Source: Massilia sp. CF038
GTDB taxonomy: Bacteria > Pseudomonadota > Gammaproteobacteria > Burkholderiales > Burkholderiaceae_D
Direction of reading: 5' to 3'
DNA: 64,000 nucleotides
Assembly (NCBI RefSeq): GCF_900129765.1
Contig: NZ_FQWU01000002.1
Coordinates: forward strand, 868,001 to 932,000
Below the pieces are notes generated by a model. That model was given only the letters and a program-made list of their open reading frames with translations, was not told where the DNA came from and ran no database searches. The translations under genes were made by a program, and so were the position numbers. Each line of letters starts with the position of its first letter. The first letter of the stretch is position 1. Shown here in pieces: positions 23,896 to 33,674 of this stretch.

Positions 23896-26742
23896 ATGTT
23901 GAACTTCGAGCGCTCCAGTTTGAACAAGAAGTTGACCATCATCTCGTTCCTGTCCACCGGTACCGCACTCTCGTTTGTATTCGTCGCTTTCACCGTCACC
24001 TCCGTATTGAACCACCGCAAAGATGAGGGAATGCAACTGTCCTCCTTTGCCGGCGTGATTGGCGCCAACAGTGTTGACGCGCTCACCTTCAACGATCGCA
24101 GCCGCGCCCACAAAACCCTGTCCGCGCTCAAGGCCAAGGAAGAAATTTCCACCGCCGCCCTGTTTGACCGCAATGGCGTCTTGTTCGCGCAGTACGCCCG
24201 CCCCGGCCTGGCTGAAGCCGACCCTGCAACTTTGGCAGTCGATCCCGACGACGACAGCTTGATCCACTCCAATCGCCAGGGCAGCTCGTTCTGGTCTACC
24301 AAGATGCGGCGTTTTCGTCCGGTTACCGGACTGGACAATATGCAAATCGGCGTCGTCATGATCGAAGCGGACCTGACCGCCATGTGGCTGGACGTGTTGA
24401 AAAGCCTGGGCATGATTGCCGCGGCGATGGGCGGCTCGCTCGTGGTGGCGATGGTGCTGGCCAGCCGCTTCAAAGGCAGTATTGCCGACCCGGTGACCAA
24501 GCTGATCAATGCGGCACAAAAGGTATCTGCCAGCCAGAACTACAACTTGCGCATTGCCCACGAACGCACCGACGAACTGGGCACATTAATCGACAGCTTC
24601 AACGACATGCTGGCCCAGATCGAGGGCCGCGGCGCTGCCCTGACCCATCATCGTGACGAACTCGAACGGCAGGTCAGCGTGCGTACCGAGCAGCTGGAAA
24701 AGGCCAAGAACGCCGCCGAGGCTGCCAGCCGGGCGAAGAGTGCTTTCCTCGCCACCATGAGTCACGAGATTCGCACGCCCATGAATGGTGTGCTTGGCAT
24801 GACTGAAATGCTGCTCAGCACCTCACTGACAGAAACCCAGCGCAACTTCACTAAGCTCGTCAAGCGCTCGGGCGAACATCTGCTCGTGATCATCAACGAC
24901 ATCCTGGATTTTTCCAAGATCGAAGCAGGCAAACTGTCCATTGAATACATTAACTTTAATCTGTGGGATCTGCTGGACGACATCAACAATATCTACAGCC
25001 CGCAAGCCCAGGCCAAGGGTATCGCCCTCGATTTCGACATCGCCAACGACATTCCAATCGCCATCTGCGGCGATCCGAACCGCCTGCGCCAGATCATGGC
25101 CAATTTGCTGGGCAACGCAATCAAGTTCACGGACCGCGGCCAAATTCTGGCCAAGGTCCAGGTCATTTGCGAAGACGCGGCCAAGGTGAGTCTGCGCTTC
25201 GAAGTGCACGACACCGGCATTGGCGTGTCGCGCGATGCGCGCGGCCGGATCTTTGAAGCGTTTTCGCAGGCGGACAACTCCACCACGCGCAAGTACGGCG
25301 GCACCGGTCTGGGCCTGGCCATCTCGCGTCAGCTGGTGGAACTGATGGGCGGGACCATCGGCGTGGAAAACGCGCTGACCCAGGGCTCGATCTTCTGGTT
25401 CACGGCCAGCTTCGACAAGCGCCGCGTGGAAGTGGACAATCCCGGCACCGCGCTCAAGGCCGTGGAAGGCTTGCGCGTGCTGGTAGTCGACGAGCGCAGC
25501 GAGACGCGCGTGGTACTGGAAAGGCAGCTGGCCACCTGGCAGGTTGCAACCCAGTCGGCGCTGTCGGCGGTGGACGCGGTCGAACGCCTGACGGCGGCTG
25601 CGCGCAGCGGCATGCCATTTGACGTCGCGATCATCGACATGGACCTGCAGCGCACCAGTGGCCTGTCGCTCGCTGCCGCCATCAAGGGCGACCCGGCCAC
25701 CGCCGCCACCCGCCTGCTGCTGGTGAGCGACAACCGCCTTGCGGCCGATCCGGTGCAGCGGCGCGAAGCGGGCGTGGCTTACCAGCTGATCAAACCGGCG
25801 CGTGCCGGCGATCTGTTCGAATGCATCATGACGCGTCCGCGCACCAAATTACCGGTCCTGACGGCGCCGCTGGAACAGCGTGCCGTGCTGCCAACGCGGG
25901 CCGCTGCGCCAGTGCCATTGGCAGTCAAGCCGCCACGGGTGCGCAAGGTGCTGCTGGCAGAGGACAATCCCGTTAACGTGGAGGTGGCCAGAGCGATGTT
26001 GTTTAGTCTGGGGCTGAAGGTACAAATCGCCCGCAACGGCGACGAAGCGCTGCAGGCAGTGCGCGCCGAACCGTTCGATATCGTGCTGATGGACTGCCAG
26101 ATGCCGGTCATGGACGGCTTTGCCGCTACCGCCGAAATCCGCCGCTACGAGCAAGCCGGCGGCCGTGGACGCACCCTGCCCATCATCGCCATCACCGCCA
26201 ACGCACTGCAGGGCGACCGCGAGGCCTGCCTGGCCGCCGGCATGGACGACTACCTCAGCAAGCCGTTCACGCAGCAGCAGCTGGCCGCCGTGATTGGGCG
26301 CTGGATCGGGATCGCGATTGCCGCGAACGTGCACCATGACGAGGAAGCGCCGGTGCTGCCCGCGGAGGTGCGCGAAGTGATCCAGCGCCCCGCCATCAAC
26401 CAGCAGGCGCTGGCCAATATCCGCGCGTTGAACAAGGACGGCGGCGATGCCCTGGTGCAGAAAGTGATCGCAGCCTACGTCGGCGACACGCCCAGCCATT
26501 TGCAAACACTGCGCACGGCCATTGCAGCCCTGGACTGCGCCAGCTTGCGCAAGACCGCCCACAGCCTCAAGTCGAGCAGCGCCAACATCGGCGCCGAGAA
26601 GCTGGCCCAGATGTGCAGAGAGATGGAAACGCTTGGCCGCAGCGACACCACCGATGGCGCCGCCCGCATCCTCATCGACATGGAGCACGAATTCCAGGCG
26701 GTTCGGCATTCGCTCAATGCCATCCTAGAGAAGGAAAATTGA
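23896..26742 (+). CDS. Tripartite hybrid sensor histidine kinase
   Basis: The 948-residue protein has two membrane helices (about 13-36 and 172-192) around a CHASE8-like periplasmic part, then HAMP (190-245), HisKA with SHEIRTPMNG (His about 289), HATPase (400-505, GTGLGLAISRQLVELMGG), a first receiver (about 527-650, IIDMDLQ and LIKP), a second receiver (684-800, VLLAEDNPVN, VLMDCQMPVMDG) and an HPt domain (832-935, KTAHSLKSSSANIG, His about 888). This is the BarA-type phosphorelay layout. The next gene, one base away, is its probable output. Confidence 0.93.
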   Translation: MLNFERSSLNKKLTIISFLSTGTALSFVFVAFTVTSVLNHRKDEGMQLSSFAGVIGANSVDALTFNDRSRAHKTLSALKAKEEISTAALFDRNGVLFAQYARPGLAEADPATLAVDPDDDSLIHSNRQGSSFWSTKMRRFRPVTGLDNMQIGVVMIEADLTAMWLDVLKSLGMIAAAMGGSLVVAMVLASRFKGSIADPVTKLINAAQKVSASQNYNLRIAHERTDELGTLIDSFNDMLAQIEGRGAALTHHRDELERQVSVRTEQLEKAKNAAEAASRAKSAFLATMSHEIRTPMNGVLGMTEMLLSTSLTETQRNFTKLVKRSGEHLLVIINDILDFSKIEAGKLSIEYINFNLWDLLDDINNIYSPQAQAKGIALDFDIANDIPIAICGDPNRLRQIMANLLGNAIKFTDRGQILAKVQVICEDAAKVSLRFEVHDTGIGVSRDARGRIFEAFSQADNSTTRKYGGTGLGLAISRQLVELMGGTIGVENALTQGSIFWFTASFDKRRVEVDNPGTALKAVEGLRVLVVDERSETRVVLERQLATWQVATQSALSAVDAVERLTAAARSGMPFDVAIIDMDLQRTSGLSLAAAIKGDPATAATRLLLVSDNRLAADPVQRREAGVAYQLIKPARAGDLFECIMTRPRTKLPVLTAPLEQRAVLPTRAAAPVPLAVKPPRVRKVLLAEDNPVNVEVARAMLFSLGLKVQIARNGDEALQAVRAEPFDIVLMDCQMPVMDGFAATAEIRRYEQAGGRGRTLPIIAITANALQGDREACLAAGMDDYLSKPFTQQQLAAVIGRWIGIAIAANVHHDEEAPVLPAEVREVIQRPAINQQALANIRALNKDGGDALVQKVIAAYVGDTPSHLQTLRTAIAALDCASLRKTAHSLKSSSANIGAEKLAQMCREMETLGRSDTTDGAARILIDMEHEFQAVRHSLNAILEKEN

Positions 26743-26743
26743 C

Positions 26744-28849
26744 ATGCCAGTTAACTCCAACAAACGCGGTGTCGTGCTGGTGGCCGACGATGACCCGGTG
26801 ATGCGTCTTCTGATGATTGAAATGCTCGGCCAGGTGGGCCTGGACGGCATCGAGGCCGCTGACGGTCGCCAGGCAGTGGCACGCTTTCAAAGCATGGCGC
26901 CAGACTTGATCATGATGGATGTGGACATGCCCAACATGGACGGCTTTTCGGCTTGCCGCGAAATTCGCCGCATCGAAACCGGTGCCGCGGTACCCATCAT
27001 CATGGTCACCGGCGGCGACGACATTGAAGCGGTGACCAACGCCTACGAGGCTGGTGCGACCGACTTCATCTCCAAGCCGATCAACTGGCCGATCCTTGGG
27101 CACCGGGTCTTGTACGTGCTGCGCGCGAGCGACGCCATTGTGCGCCTGCGTATCGCCGATGCACATAATCGCGCCGTGCTGGCGGCCATTCCCGATACGT
27201 TTTTCCGGCTCAGCAAGGACGGCATCTACCTCGACTACGAACAAGGCCACGATGCCGCCGCGCCGACCTCGGTGCACGAATGCGTGGGCAAGCATATCAG
27301 CCAGATGCTGCCACCCGACATTGCCGAGCGCATCATCGAACAGATGCACGCCGTGCTCGACACCCAGCAAGTGCGCTCGGTCGACTATGAAATGCCGCGC
27401 AGCGGCACGGTACACCACTTCGAAGCGCGCCTGGTGGCCACCGGCGAAGACCAGGTTCTGGGCCTGGTGCGCGACATCAGCGAACGCAAACGCACGGAAG
27501 AACAGATTCGCCGCCTGGCCTATTGCGACAGCCTGACGGGCATACCGAACCGCCAGGCTTTTTTGGAAACACTGGAACGTGAACTGCACCGCTCCAAGGA
27601 TGGCAACAAGAAGTTTGCAGTGCTGTTCATGGACCTCGATGCCTTCAAGCGCATCAACGATACGCTGGGCCACAACGTGGGCGACCATCTGCTGCAGATC
27701 GTCTCGGAGCGTCTGCGCGAAACCATTCGCCCTTGCGATCTGGTGTCGCGCAACGGCCAGCCCCACAATCTGGCGCGCCTGGGGGGCGATGAATTCACCA
27801 TCCTGATTCCCGACCTGGAACGGGTCGAAAATGCGCTCAATGTTGCACAGCGCGTCAAGGATGCGATGCGCCGCCCCTTCCTGATTGAGGGCCACGAGAT
27901 CTTCGTTACCGCCAGTATCGGCATCTCGCTGTTTCCCGAAGATGGAGACGACTGCGACTCGCTGCTCAAGTTTGCCGACACCGCCATGTACCACGCCAAA
28001 AACTGCGGCAAGAACAACGCGAAACTGTACAGCTCCTCGCTGACCATGCAGATTATGAGCCACGTGAAGCTCGAAGTCGGCTTGCGCAAGGCACTGCAGA
28101 ACAATGAAATGTACCTGCTGTACCAGCCGCAGATCGATGTCAGTTCGGGTGACATTGTCGGGGTGGAGGCGCTGGTGCGCTGGCGTCACCCGGAGCGCGG
28201 GCTGGTCTCGCCCACGGAATTCATCCCCCTGGCCGAGGAAACCGGCTTGATTGTGCCAATTGGCGAATGGGTGCTGCGCACGGCCTGCATTCAGGCCAGG
28301 CAGTGGCAGAAGGCGACCCAGCGCTCACTGCGCATGGCAGTCAATCTGTCGGCCAAGCAGTTCAAGGACGAGAACCTGACCCAGATCGTGATGGCGGTGC
28401 TAAGCGAAACCGGGCTCGATCCGCGTCTGCTCGAACTGGAACTGACCGAGGGCACGCTGATGGACGATGCGCGCGCCACCATGGCCACGCTGGAGCAGCT
28501 GCGCGCGCTGGGAGTGTGCTTGTCGATCGACGATTTCGGGACCGGCTATTCGTCGATGAACTACCTCAAGCGCTTCGACGTGCGCACCCTGAAAATCGAC
28601 AAAAGCTTCATCTGCGGGCTGCCGGAGGATTCCGAAAACGCCGCCATCACGCGCGCCATCATCGCCATGGCGCATGGGCTGAAAATGGTGGTGGTGGCCG
28701 AGGGTGTGGAAACTGACGAGCAGCTGGTCCTGCTCGAGGAATACGGCTGCGACATGGTCCAGGGCTTTTACCTGGGCCACCCTTCGCCCCAGGAGCTGAT
28801 CACCGCCATGCTGCACAAGGCGAAGTCGCTCCCGGAGGTGATGAAGTAG
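26744..28849 (+). CDS. REC-PAS-GGDEF-EAL response regulator
   Basis: The 701-residue protein has a receiver domain (1-125, VADDDPVMRLL, IMMDVDMPNMDG), a PAS-like segment (about 150-250), a GGDEF domain with the intact motif RLGGDEF near residue 346 and an EAL domain with EALVRW near 475, [13 protein letters not shown] and an E-G-V-E loop. It may therefore make or degrade c-di-GMP. AAGGA lies inside the end of the kinase gene, so the two are translationally coupled and should form one phosphorelay. The gene ends three bases from the convergent acylase gene. Confidence 0.93.
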   Translation: MPVNSNKRGVVLVADDDPVMRLLMIEMLGQVGLDGIEAADGRQAVARFQSMAPDLIMMDVDMPNMDGFSACREIRRIETGAAVPIIMVTGGDDIEAVTNAYEAGATDFISKPINWPILGHRVLYVLRASDAIVRLRIADAHNRAVLAAIPDTFFRLSKDGIYLDYEQGHDAAAPTSVHECVGKHISQMLPPDIAERIIEQMHAVLDTQQVRSVDYEMPRSGTVHHFEARLVATGEDQVLGLVRDISERKRTEEQIRRLAYCDSLTGIPNRQAFLETLERELHRSKDGNKKFAVLFMDLDAFKRINDTLGHNVGDHLLQIVSERLRETIRPCDLVSRNGQPHNLARLGGDEFTILIPDLERVENALNVAQRVKDAMRRPFLIEGHEIFVTASIGISLFPEDGDDCDSLLKFADTAMYHAKNCGKNNAKLYSSSLTMQIMSHVKLEVGLRKALQNNEMYLLYQPQIDVSSGDIVGVEALVRWRHPERGLVSPTEFIPLAEETGLIVPIGEWVLRTACIQARQWQKATQRSLRMAVNLSAKQFKDENLTQIVMAVLSETGLDPRLLELELTEGTLMDDARATMATLEQLRALGVCLSIDDFGTGYSSMNYLKRFDVRTLKIDKSFICGLPEDSENAAITRAIIAMAHGLKMVVVAEGVETDEQLVLLEEYGCDMVQGFYLGHPSPQELITAMLHKAKSLPEVMK

Positions 28850-28852
28850 GCG

Positions 28853-31255
28853 CTACTTGACGAAGGTCAGGGTGTGCTCGGCCTTGCCCGGCAACAGCGG
28901 CGTGGGCGTGCCCTTGACCCAATCCTCGTGCCCCGTCAGGAAGTAAGGCGACAGCGGGTGCCCGCTTTGCCCGCCCGGCATGTTGAAAATGCCCTGCTCT
29001 TCCCTGCCTGGCGACACCGTCATCCGTTCCGACTGCCCAAATTTGCTGCCCGACACACGCGGCATGTTGGCGTCACCCGGCAGCGGCTCGGCCGGTACCG
29101 CCAGCCAGCGCTTCAGGAATGGCGCCGCCATGGTGATGGGATGGGCGATGGCGGCCGTATTGCGTTCACCCCAGGTGGCAGCGCTCAGCGGCTTGCCGTC
29201 CTTGGTCAGGTCCGCAATGGCGCGGTCGATCGCGGCCAGCTGCACGGCCTTCCAGTCGGCGTGACCGGGCGGCAGCCAGGCGGCCGGCTGTTCGTCCAGC
29301 AGACGCGCCAGCACCACCGGCCAGCGCGAAGTGATCAAAGCCATGCTGGCCTTGTCGCCCAGGGCTTCCAGCTGGCCGTTGGCGCCGTCGTACACCACAT
29401 CGTACATCGACCACATGAACTGGCGCGCCAGGCGGTAGCCGACCGAATCCACACTGGCATGGCCGGTCCAGCCGCTCTTGAGCAGCTGCTGGAACTGGGC
29501 ACGCTGCGGCTTGCCCTGCACTGCCGCTTGATCCAGCACAGCCAAAGCACGCTCACGCCAGGGGGCGATAAAGATGGCGCGGTCGTCCAGGCCCACGCTG
29601 TAGACGCCCGCCACATCGGTCTTCGGTCCCAGCGCCAGCAAGGCATCGCGCACTTGCTTGTTGCGCGCGCCTATATCAAAGCCGCCGTCGCCGATTTGCG
29701 GGGCGCCCGGGCCGATCAGCTGACGGCTGTTGGCGGTGGAAAGCTGGCCGTCGGCGGGATTGAGCACACGCGGGTAATCGGCTGGCGCCAGGCTGCCCGC
29801 GAACGATGCGGCCGTGCCGTCGAGCCCAATCGGATAGGTGTCCGCAGCGCCGGGCCGTACGCGCTGCGGCATCAGGCCGGCAATGGTCCAGCCGATATTG
29901 CCCTTGTCATCGCCGGCGACGAAGTTTTGCGCGGGGATGCCAAGTGTGTTCGCCACAGCCAGCGCCTGTTCGACGTTATCAATTTCCTCCAGCTTGCGCG
30001 GATTGGCATTGAGGGCATCGTCGCGATGGGCCAGCCAGTGGACGGCGTAAATCTGCCCTGCCACTTCGCGCACAGGCCCGAACGAAGTGTCGCGCACGAC
30101 CATGGTGTGGGCAGGTGCGCCCTTGATCAAGATCGTTTCGCTGTGTTCGACCGGCGTCTCCCACCCGCCTGGCGTACGCAGCTGGCCAGGGCGGTCGGGG
30201 CTTGCCTCCAAGGCCACCAGATCGAGGTAGTCGCCGTAGCTATTGGTATAGCCCCAGGCCAGATGGCCATTGCTGCCGACAACCACGGCTGGCAGCGCAC
30301 CAGGCAGGGTAACGCCCACCACGCGCCGCGGCTTGCCCTGCGCATCGGGGAACTGCAGGGCCACCCGGTACCAGATATTCGGGAGCTGCAGGCCAAGGTG
30401 CATGTCGTCGGCAACGATGGCGGCGCCATGACTGCTGCGCGAGCCGGCCACGGCCCAGTTGTTGCTGCCGACTGAGTCGACGAAATCGGCCGAGGCCAGC
30501 TCGGTGCGGGCCGAGCCGCGTGGTGCGCCCCACCACGATGGCGGTGCCGGCGGAATTGGCGCCAGCGGCGCGCTGACGCTGTTGGCATCAAGCGGGGCAT
30601 CCCACTGTGAATACTCGGGCAGCAGGAAGGCACGCTGCTCGGCGCTGGTGTGCGTCTGCAGCCAGCCGCGCGCAATCTCGCGCGGCATCAGCTTGCCCTG
30701 CAAGTCAAAGTACATCGCGTACACCACCAGCATCGAGTCGGCCGCTGTCCATGGGCGCGGCTTGGCGCCAATCAGCGCGTATTCGAAAGGATTGGCCTTC
30801 AGCGCCGACAGGCCATCATTCACGCCGCTGACGTAGTGCTCGAGGAAGGCGCGTTCGGCCGGGTCCAGCGTTTTGAGTATGCGCTCGGCGCGGGCGCGGA
30901 AGCGGTGCAGCCGGTGTTCTTCATCGGTCTTGAGCGCCTTGGGTCCGAACAGCTCCGACAGTTCTCCTGCTCCCACGCGGCGCAGCAAGTCCATCTGGAA
31001 GAAGCGTTCCTGCGCATGGACGTAGCCGGTGGCGTAAGCCAGGTCGGCCCGGCTGGCGCCACTGATCAGGGGCACGCCACGCGCATCGCGCGCCACCGTC
31101 ACGGGCGCGCTCAGGCCGGGCGCCTGTACTGTGCCTTCCAGCCTGGGCAGGCTGTTGCGTAGGTAAAACCAGGCCGCCAGCAGCGCCGCACAGATGAGTA
31201 ACAGGAGAATGATCAACAGACGTAAAGACAGGACCTTCAACGTACGTTTTTGCAT
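28853..31255 (-). CDS. Penicillin acylase family protein
   Basis: The 800-residue protein has an N-terminal anchor (about 13-33) and the Ntn-hydrolase pattern of penicillin/AHL acylases: an alpha part with YATGYVHAQERFFQMDLLRR and GELSELFG, a spacer, then VGSNNWAV where Ser (about 264) becomes the N-terminal nucleophile after self-cleavage. GFTNSYGDY-like WGYTNSYGDYLDL is also present. Substrate could be acyl-homoserine lactones or another amide. AGAGGA precedes the ATG at 31255; an upstream in-frame start at 31324 lacks such a site. Confidence 0.92.
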   Translation of the reverse strand: MQKRTLKVLSLRLLIILLLLICAALLAAWFYLRNSLPRLEGTVQAPGLSAPVTVARDARGVPLISGASRADLAYATGYVHAQERFFQMDLLRRVGAGELSELFGPKALKTDEEHRLHRFRARAERILKTLDPAERAFLEHYVSGVNDGLSALKANPFEYALIGAKPRPWTAADSMLVVYAMYFDLQGKLMPREIARGWLQTHTSAEQRAFLLPEYSQWDAPLDANSVSAPLAPIPPAPPSWWGAPRGSARTELASADFVDSVGSNNWAVAGSRSSHGAAIVADDMHLGLQLPNIWYRVALQFPDAQGKPRRVVGVTLPGALPAVVVGSNGHLAWGYTNSYGDYLDLVALEASPDRPGQLRTPGGWETPVEHSETILIKGAPAHTMVVRDTSFGPVREVAGQIYAVHWLAHRDDALNANPRKLEEIDNVEQALAVANTLGIPAQNFVAGDDKGNIGWTIAGLMPQRVRPGAADTYPIGLDGTAASFAGSLAPADYPRVLNPADGQLSTANSRQLIGPGAPQIGDGGFDIGARNKQVRDALLALGPKTDVAGVYSVGLDDRAIFIAPWRERALAVLDQAAVQGKPQRAQFQQLLKSGWTGHASVDSVGYRLARQFMWSMYDVVYDGANGQLEALGDKASMALITSRWPVVLARLLDEQPAAWLPPGHADWKAVQLAAIDRAIADLTKDGKPLSAATWGERNTAAIAHPITMAAPFLKRWLAVPAEPLPGDANMPRVSGSKFGQSERMTVSPGREEQGIFNMPGGQSGHPLSPYFLTGHEDWVKGTPTPLLPGKAEHTLTFVK

Positions 31256-31421
31256 CGTGTTCCTCTTGATGGGTATCGCGAGCAGTGTGCCAGAAAAGTG
31301 CATGCAGGAGGAAGAATTACCCATGCGCCACAGTCACGGTTCCTGAAACCATATTGAGATGGATCAATCGTTGATCACCTCGGGCTTTTAAGCTGGATCC
31401 ATATCAAGCAAGGAGAGCGCG

Positions 31422-31712
31422 ATGTCCAATCTCATCAAAGCCGTCATGGCGGCATTGTTGCTGGCCGGCTGCACCACGCCCGAGCAAAAGGCGGCGAGCA
31501 TGCAGGCAGAAATGGAGCAGATGATGCAAGTCTACGGGCCCGCCTGCGCCAAGCTCGGCTACGCCGCCAATTCCGACCCGTGGCGCACCTGCGTGTTGCA
31601 ACTTAGCACCAAGGAAAATATGGAACGGTATGGCTACGGCTATCCAGGCTATTACGCGGCATATGGGCACCGGTACTGGGGACTGGGCGGACGCTGGGGC
31701 TCGGGCTGGTAA
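31422..31712 (+). CDS. Small lipoprotein, Tyr/Gly-rich tail
   Basis: The 96-residue protein has a lipoprotein signal (MSNLIKAVMAALLLAGC) whose lipobox LLAGC places the acylated Cys at 17. The C-terminus is rich in Tyr, Gly and Trp (ERYGYGYPGYYAAYGHRYWG). AAGGAGAG is well placed before the ATG. Function unknown. Its 3' end overlaps on the opposite strand with the last 110 bases of the deacetylase frame. Confidence 0.8.
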   Translation: MSNLIKAVMAALLLAGCTTPEQKAASMQAEMEQMMQVYGPACAKLGYAANSDPWRTCVLQLSTKENMERYGYGYPGYYAAYGHRYWGLGGRWGSGW

Positions 31713-32469
31713 CACTGCTGGCAGCCACCAGCCGCGCCGCGTAATCCTGCTTGGTCATGGGGGTGCGCGTACGCAGCAGGCGCGCGATCAGGTGCTGGGC
31801 ATGGCGCACCAAAGCGCGGTGGTGGGCGTCGCGCGGGTGCAATGCCAGCCGCAGCAGGGGTGTGCGCGCAGCCAGCGCGGCAACGGCAGAGGCCAGCGGA
31901 GGCGAGGCGATCCGGCCCGCCGCATTGCGGGCTGCATACACCAGGGCCGGGGCCAGCACGGACTGTCGAGGTTGCAGCAAATGGAAACGCGTAAAGGTTG
32001 TGGTGTAGCGGAACGGCTGCTCTTCCAGTGCCGCCCAGGCTGGCGCGCCCAGCAGCCAGGCAGGGGCAACAAAGCCAGTCACGGGCCAGCCGCGTTCCTG
32101 AAACCAGCGCAGGCCAAGTTCGATCCGGCGCCGCGCTTCGGCAACATCGATGGCGGCAAACTCGCCTTCACTTTGGGTGTACACGGTGCGCAGCAGGCGC
32201 CCACTGCCAAGGCCGCGCACGGGCGCAGGATCGCGATGCGTATAGCCGTGCAGCGCCAGCTCGTGCCCTTGCCCCATCAGGTTTTCGAGCATGGACTCGC
32301 AGGCCAGCGAGCGCTGCGCGGCGTGGTGATAGCGCGGCACCACCAGCCAGGTGAGAGGAATGTCGGCAACAGCGCGAACGGCGTCCAGCAGAATCAGACA
32401 TTCGCGCCAGGTGGCGGGCGCCACATCGTGAATGGCCACGCACAGGGCCGGACGTTCACTCGGGTACAC
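31603..32469 (-). CDS. DUF2334 polysaccharide deacetylase-like protein
   Basis: The 288-residue protein belongs to the DUF2334 branch of polysaccharide deacetylases: PALCVAIHDVAPATW at the start (family H-D motif), LTWLVVPRYHH, GHELALHGYTHRD (H-x-x-x-H metal site) and RFQERGWPVTGFVAPAWLL-like WFQERGWPVTGFVAPAW. The GTG at 32469 is preferred because GGAG lies seven bases upstream; it overlaps the glycosyltransferase gene by 14 nt. The C-terminal 35 residues, antisense to the lipoprotein gene, look unstructured and may be a read-through tail. It may deacetylate the product of the linked glycosyltransferase. Confidence 0.82.
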   Translation of the reverse strand: MYPSERPALCVAIHDVAPATWRECLILLDAVRAVADIPLTWLVVPRYHHAAQRSLACESMLENLMGQGHELALHGYTHRDPAPVRGLGSGRLLRTVYTQSEGEFAAIDVAEARRRIELGLRWFQERGWPVTGFVAPAWLLGAPAWAALEEQPFRYTTTFTRFHLLQPRQSVLAPALVYAARNAAGRIASPPLASAVAALAARTPLLRLALHPRDAHHRALVRHAQHLIARLLRTRTPMTKQDYAARLVAASSVTSPSPSVRPVPSTGAHMPRNSLDSRSHTVPYFPWC

Positions 32470-33592
32470 AGCCAGGCTCCGCTTTAAGTTCGGCCCGCTG
32501 ATGCGTGGCCAGCAGACCGGCGTAGCGTGCCATGAGCTGGGGCAGGATGCGGTCCCAGTCGTAATGCTCACGCACGGCGCTTGCGGCGGCAGCAGACAGC
32601 GCGCGTATATCGCGCGCGAACAGCGCATCAATGCCGGCGGCCAGACTGGCTGCGCAATTGGGCGGCACCAGAACGCCACTGCGCTCGTCGACCAGTTCGG
32701 CCACGCTGCCGCCACTGGTGCCCACCACCGGCAGGCCGCAGGCCATGGCTTCGAGCACGATCAAGCCAAAGGTTTCGCAGTCGCCCGGATGCACCAGCGC
32801 GTCGCAGCTGGCCAGCAGGCGGGCCAGCGCCAGCTGATTGCGCTGGAAAGGAATGACGCGGGTTTGCGCCGACGGCGGCAAGGGCATGCCGCCGCCAATG
32901 AGCACCAGATAATAGGGTTGGCCGAGCAGGCGCACCGCCTCGATCAGCAGCGCCAGCTTTTTTTCGGGCGTGAAGCGACCCGCATACACGAGCAGCCGGC
33001 TGGCACTGGGCACAGCCAGTTGCTCGCGCAGCGAGGCGATACGGTGTTGGGGCGAGAAAACGCCACTGTCGATGCCCAGCGGCTGATGCACGGCGCCAGG
33101 CACACCCATGCTGGCCAGGCGCTGCGCCATTAGCCGGCTGGGCGCCAGCACCAGGTCGCACTGCCCATACAACTGCGCCAGATAGCGGCAGGCGCCCAGC
33201 ATGGCCATGCGCCCGAAACGGGCCTGGATCAGGCGCGCCAGGTCGGAATGGTAGAAGGCCACCACGGGAATGCCCAGCTGGCGCTTGACCCGCAGCGCCG
33301 CCCATGCCGCCGGACCGGCATCGCCCACCTCGATCAGGTCAGGCTGCAGCTGCGCCATCAGGCGCGCCGGCCGCGCCACCGACAAGGGAAATCGATAGCC
33401 ATGCAGGCCAGGCACGGCCAGGCCGGGAAAACGGACCAGGGAAGGTAGATCGCTGTCGCCGCGCACGCTGGAACTGAAGATCGTGTGGCGCACACGGGCG
33501 CGCTGCGCCAGCCAGCGCGCCTTGGCGTTGATATAGGTACTGACGCCGCCTCCTTCGGCAGCATAAAACATGGTGATGTCGACGAGATGCAT
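32456..33592 (-). CDS. Glycosyltransferase, GT4-like family
   Basis: The 378-residue protein has the GT-B fold pattern: a Gly-rich N-terminal AAEGGGVSTYINAKARW, then VYAGRFTPEKKLALLIEAV and the C-terminal DALVHPGDCETFGLIVLEAM where the E-x7-E motif (ETFGLIVLEA) binds the nucleotide sugar. No membrane segment is seen, so it works at the cytoplasmic face. The ATG at 33592 is preferred over a TTG two codons upstream. Paired with the deacetylase, it may act on an N-acetyl-hexosamine-containing glycan or glycolipid; this is inferred. Confidence 0.88.
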   Translation of the reverse strand: MHLVDITMFYAAEGGGVSTYINAKARWLAQRARVRHTIFSSSVRGDSDLPSLVRFPGLAVPGLHGYRFPLSVARPARLMAQLQPDLIEVGDAGPAAWAALRVKRQLGIPVVAFYHSDLARLIQARFGRMAMLGACRYLAQLYGQCDLVLAPSRLMAQRLASMGVPGAVHQPLGIDSGVFSPQHRIASLREQLAVPSASRLLVYAGRFTPEKKLALLIEAVRLLGQPYYLVLIGGGMPLPPSAQTRVIPFQRNQLALARLLASCDALVHPGDCETFGLIVLEAMACGLPVVGTSGGSVAELVDERSGVLVPPNCAASLAAGIDALFARDIRALSAAAASAVREHYDWDRILPQLMARYAGLLATHQRAELKAEPGCVPE

Positions 33593-33674
33593 GCGCAAGA
33601 GTCCACGGGAGTGAACTCACGATACCAGCGCACGCTGTGCCCTGTTTGAGCACACGCAAAGCGCGCCGGCACGC

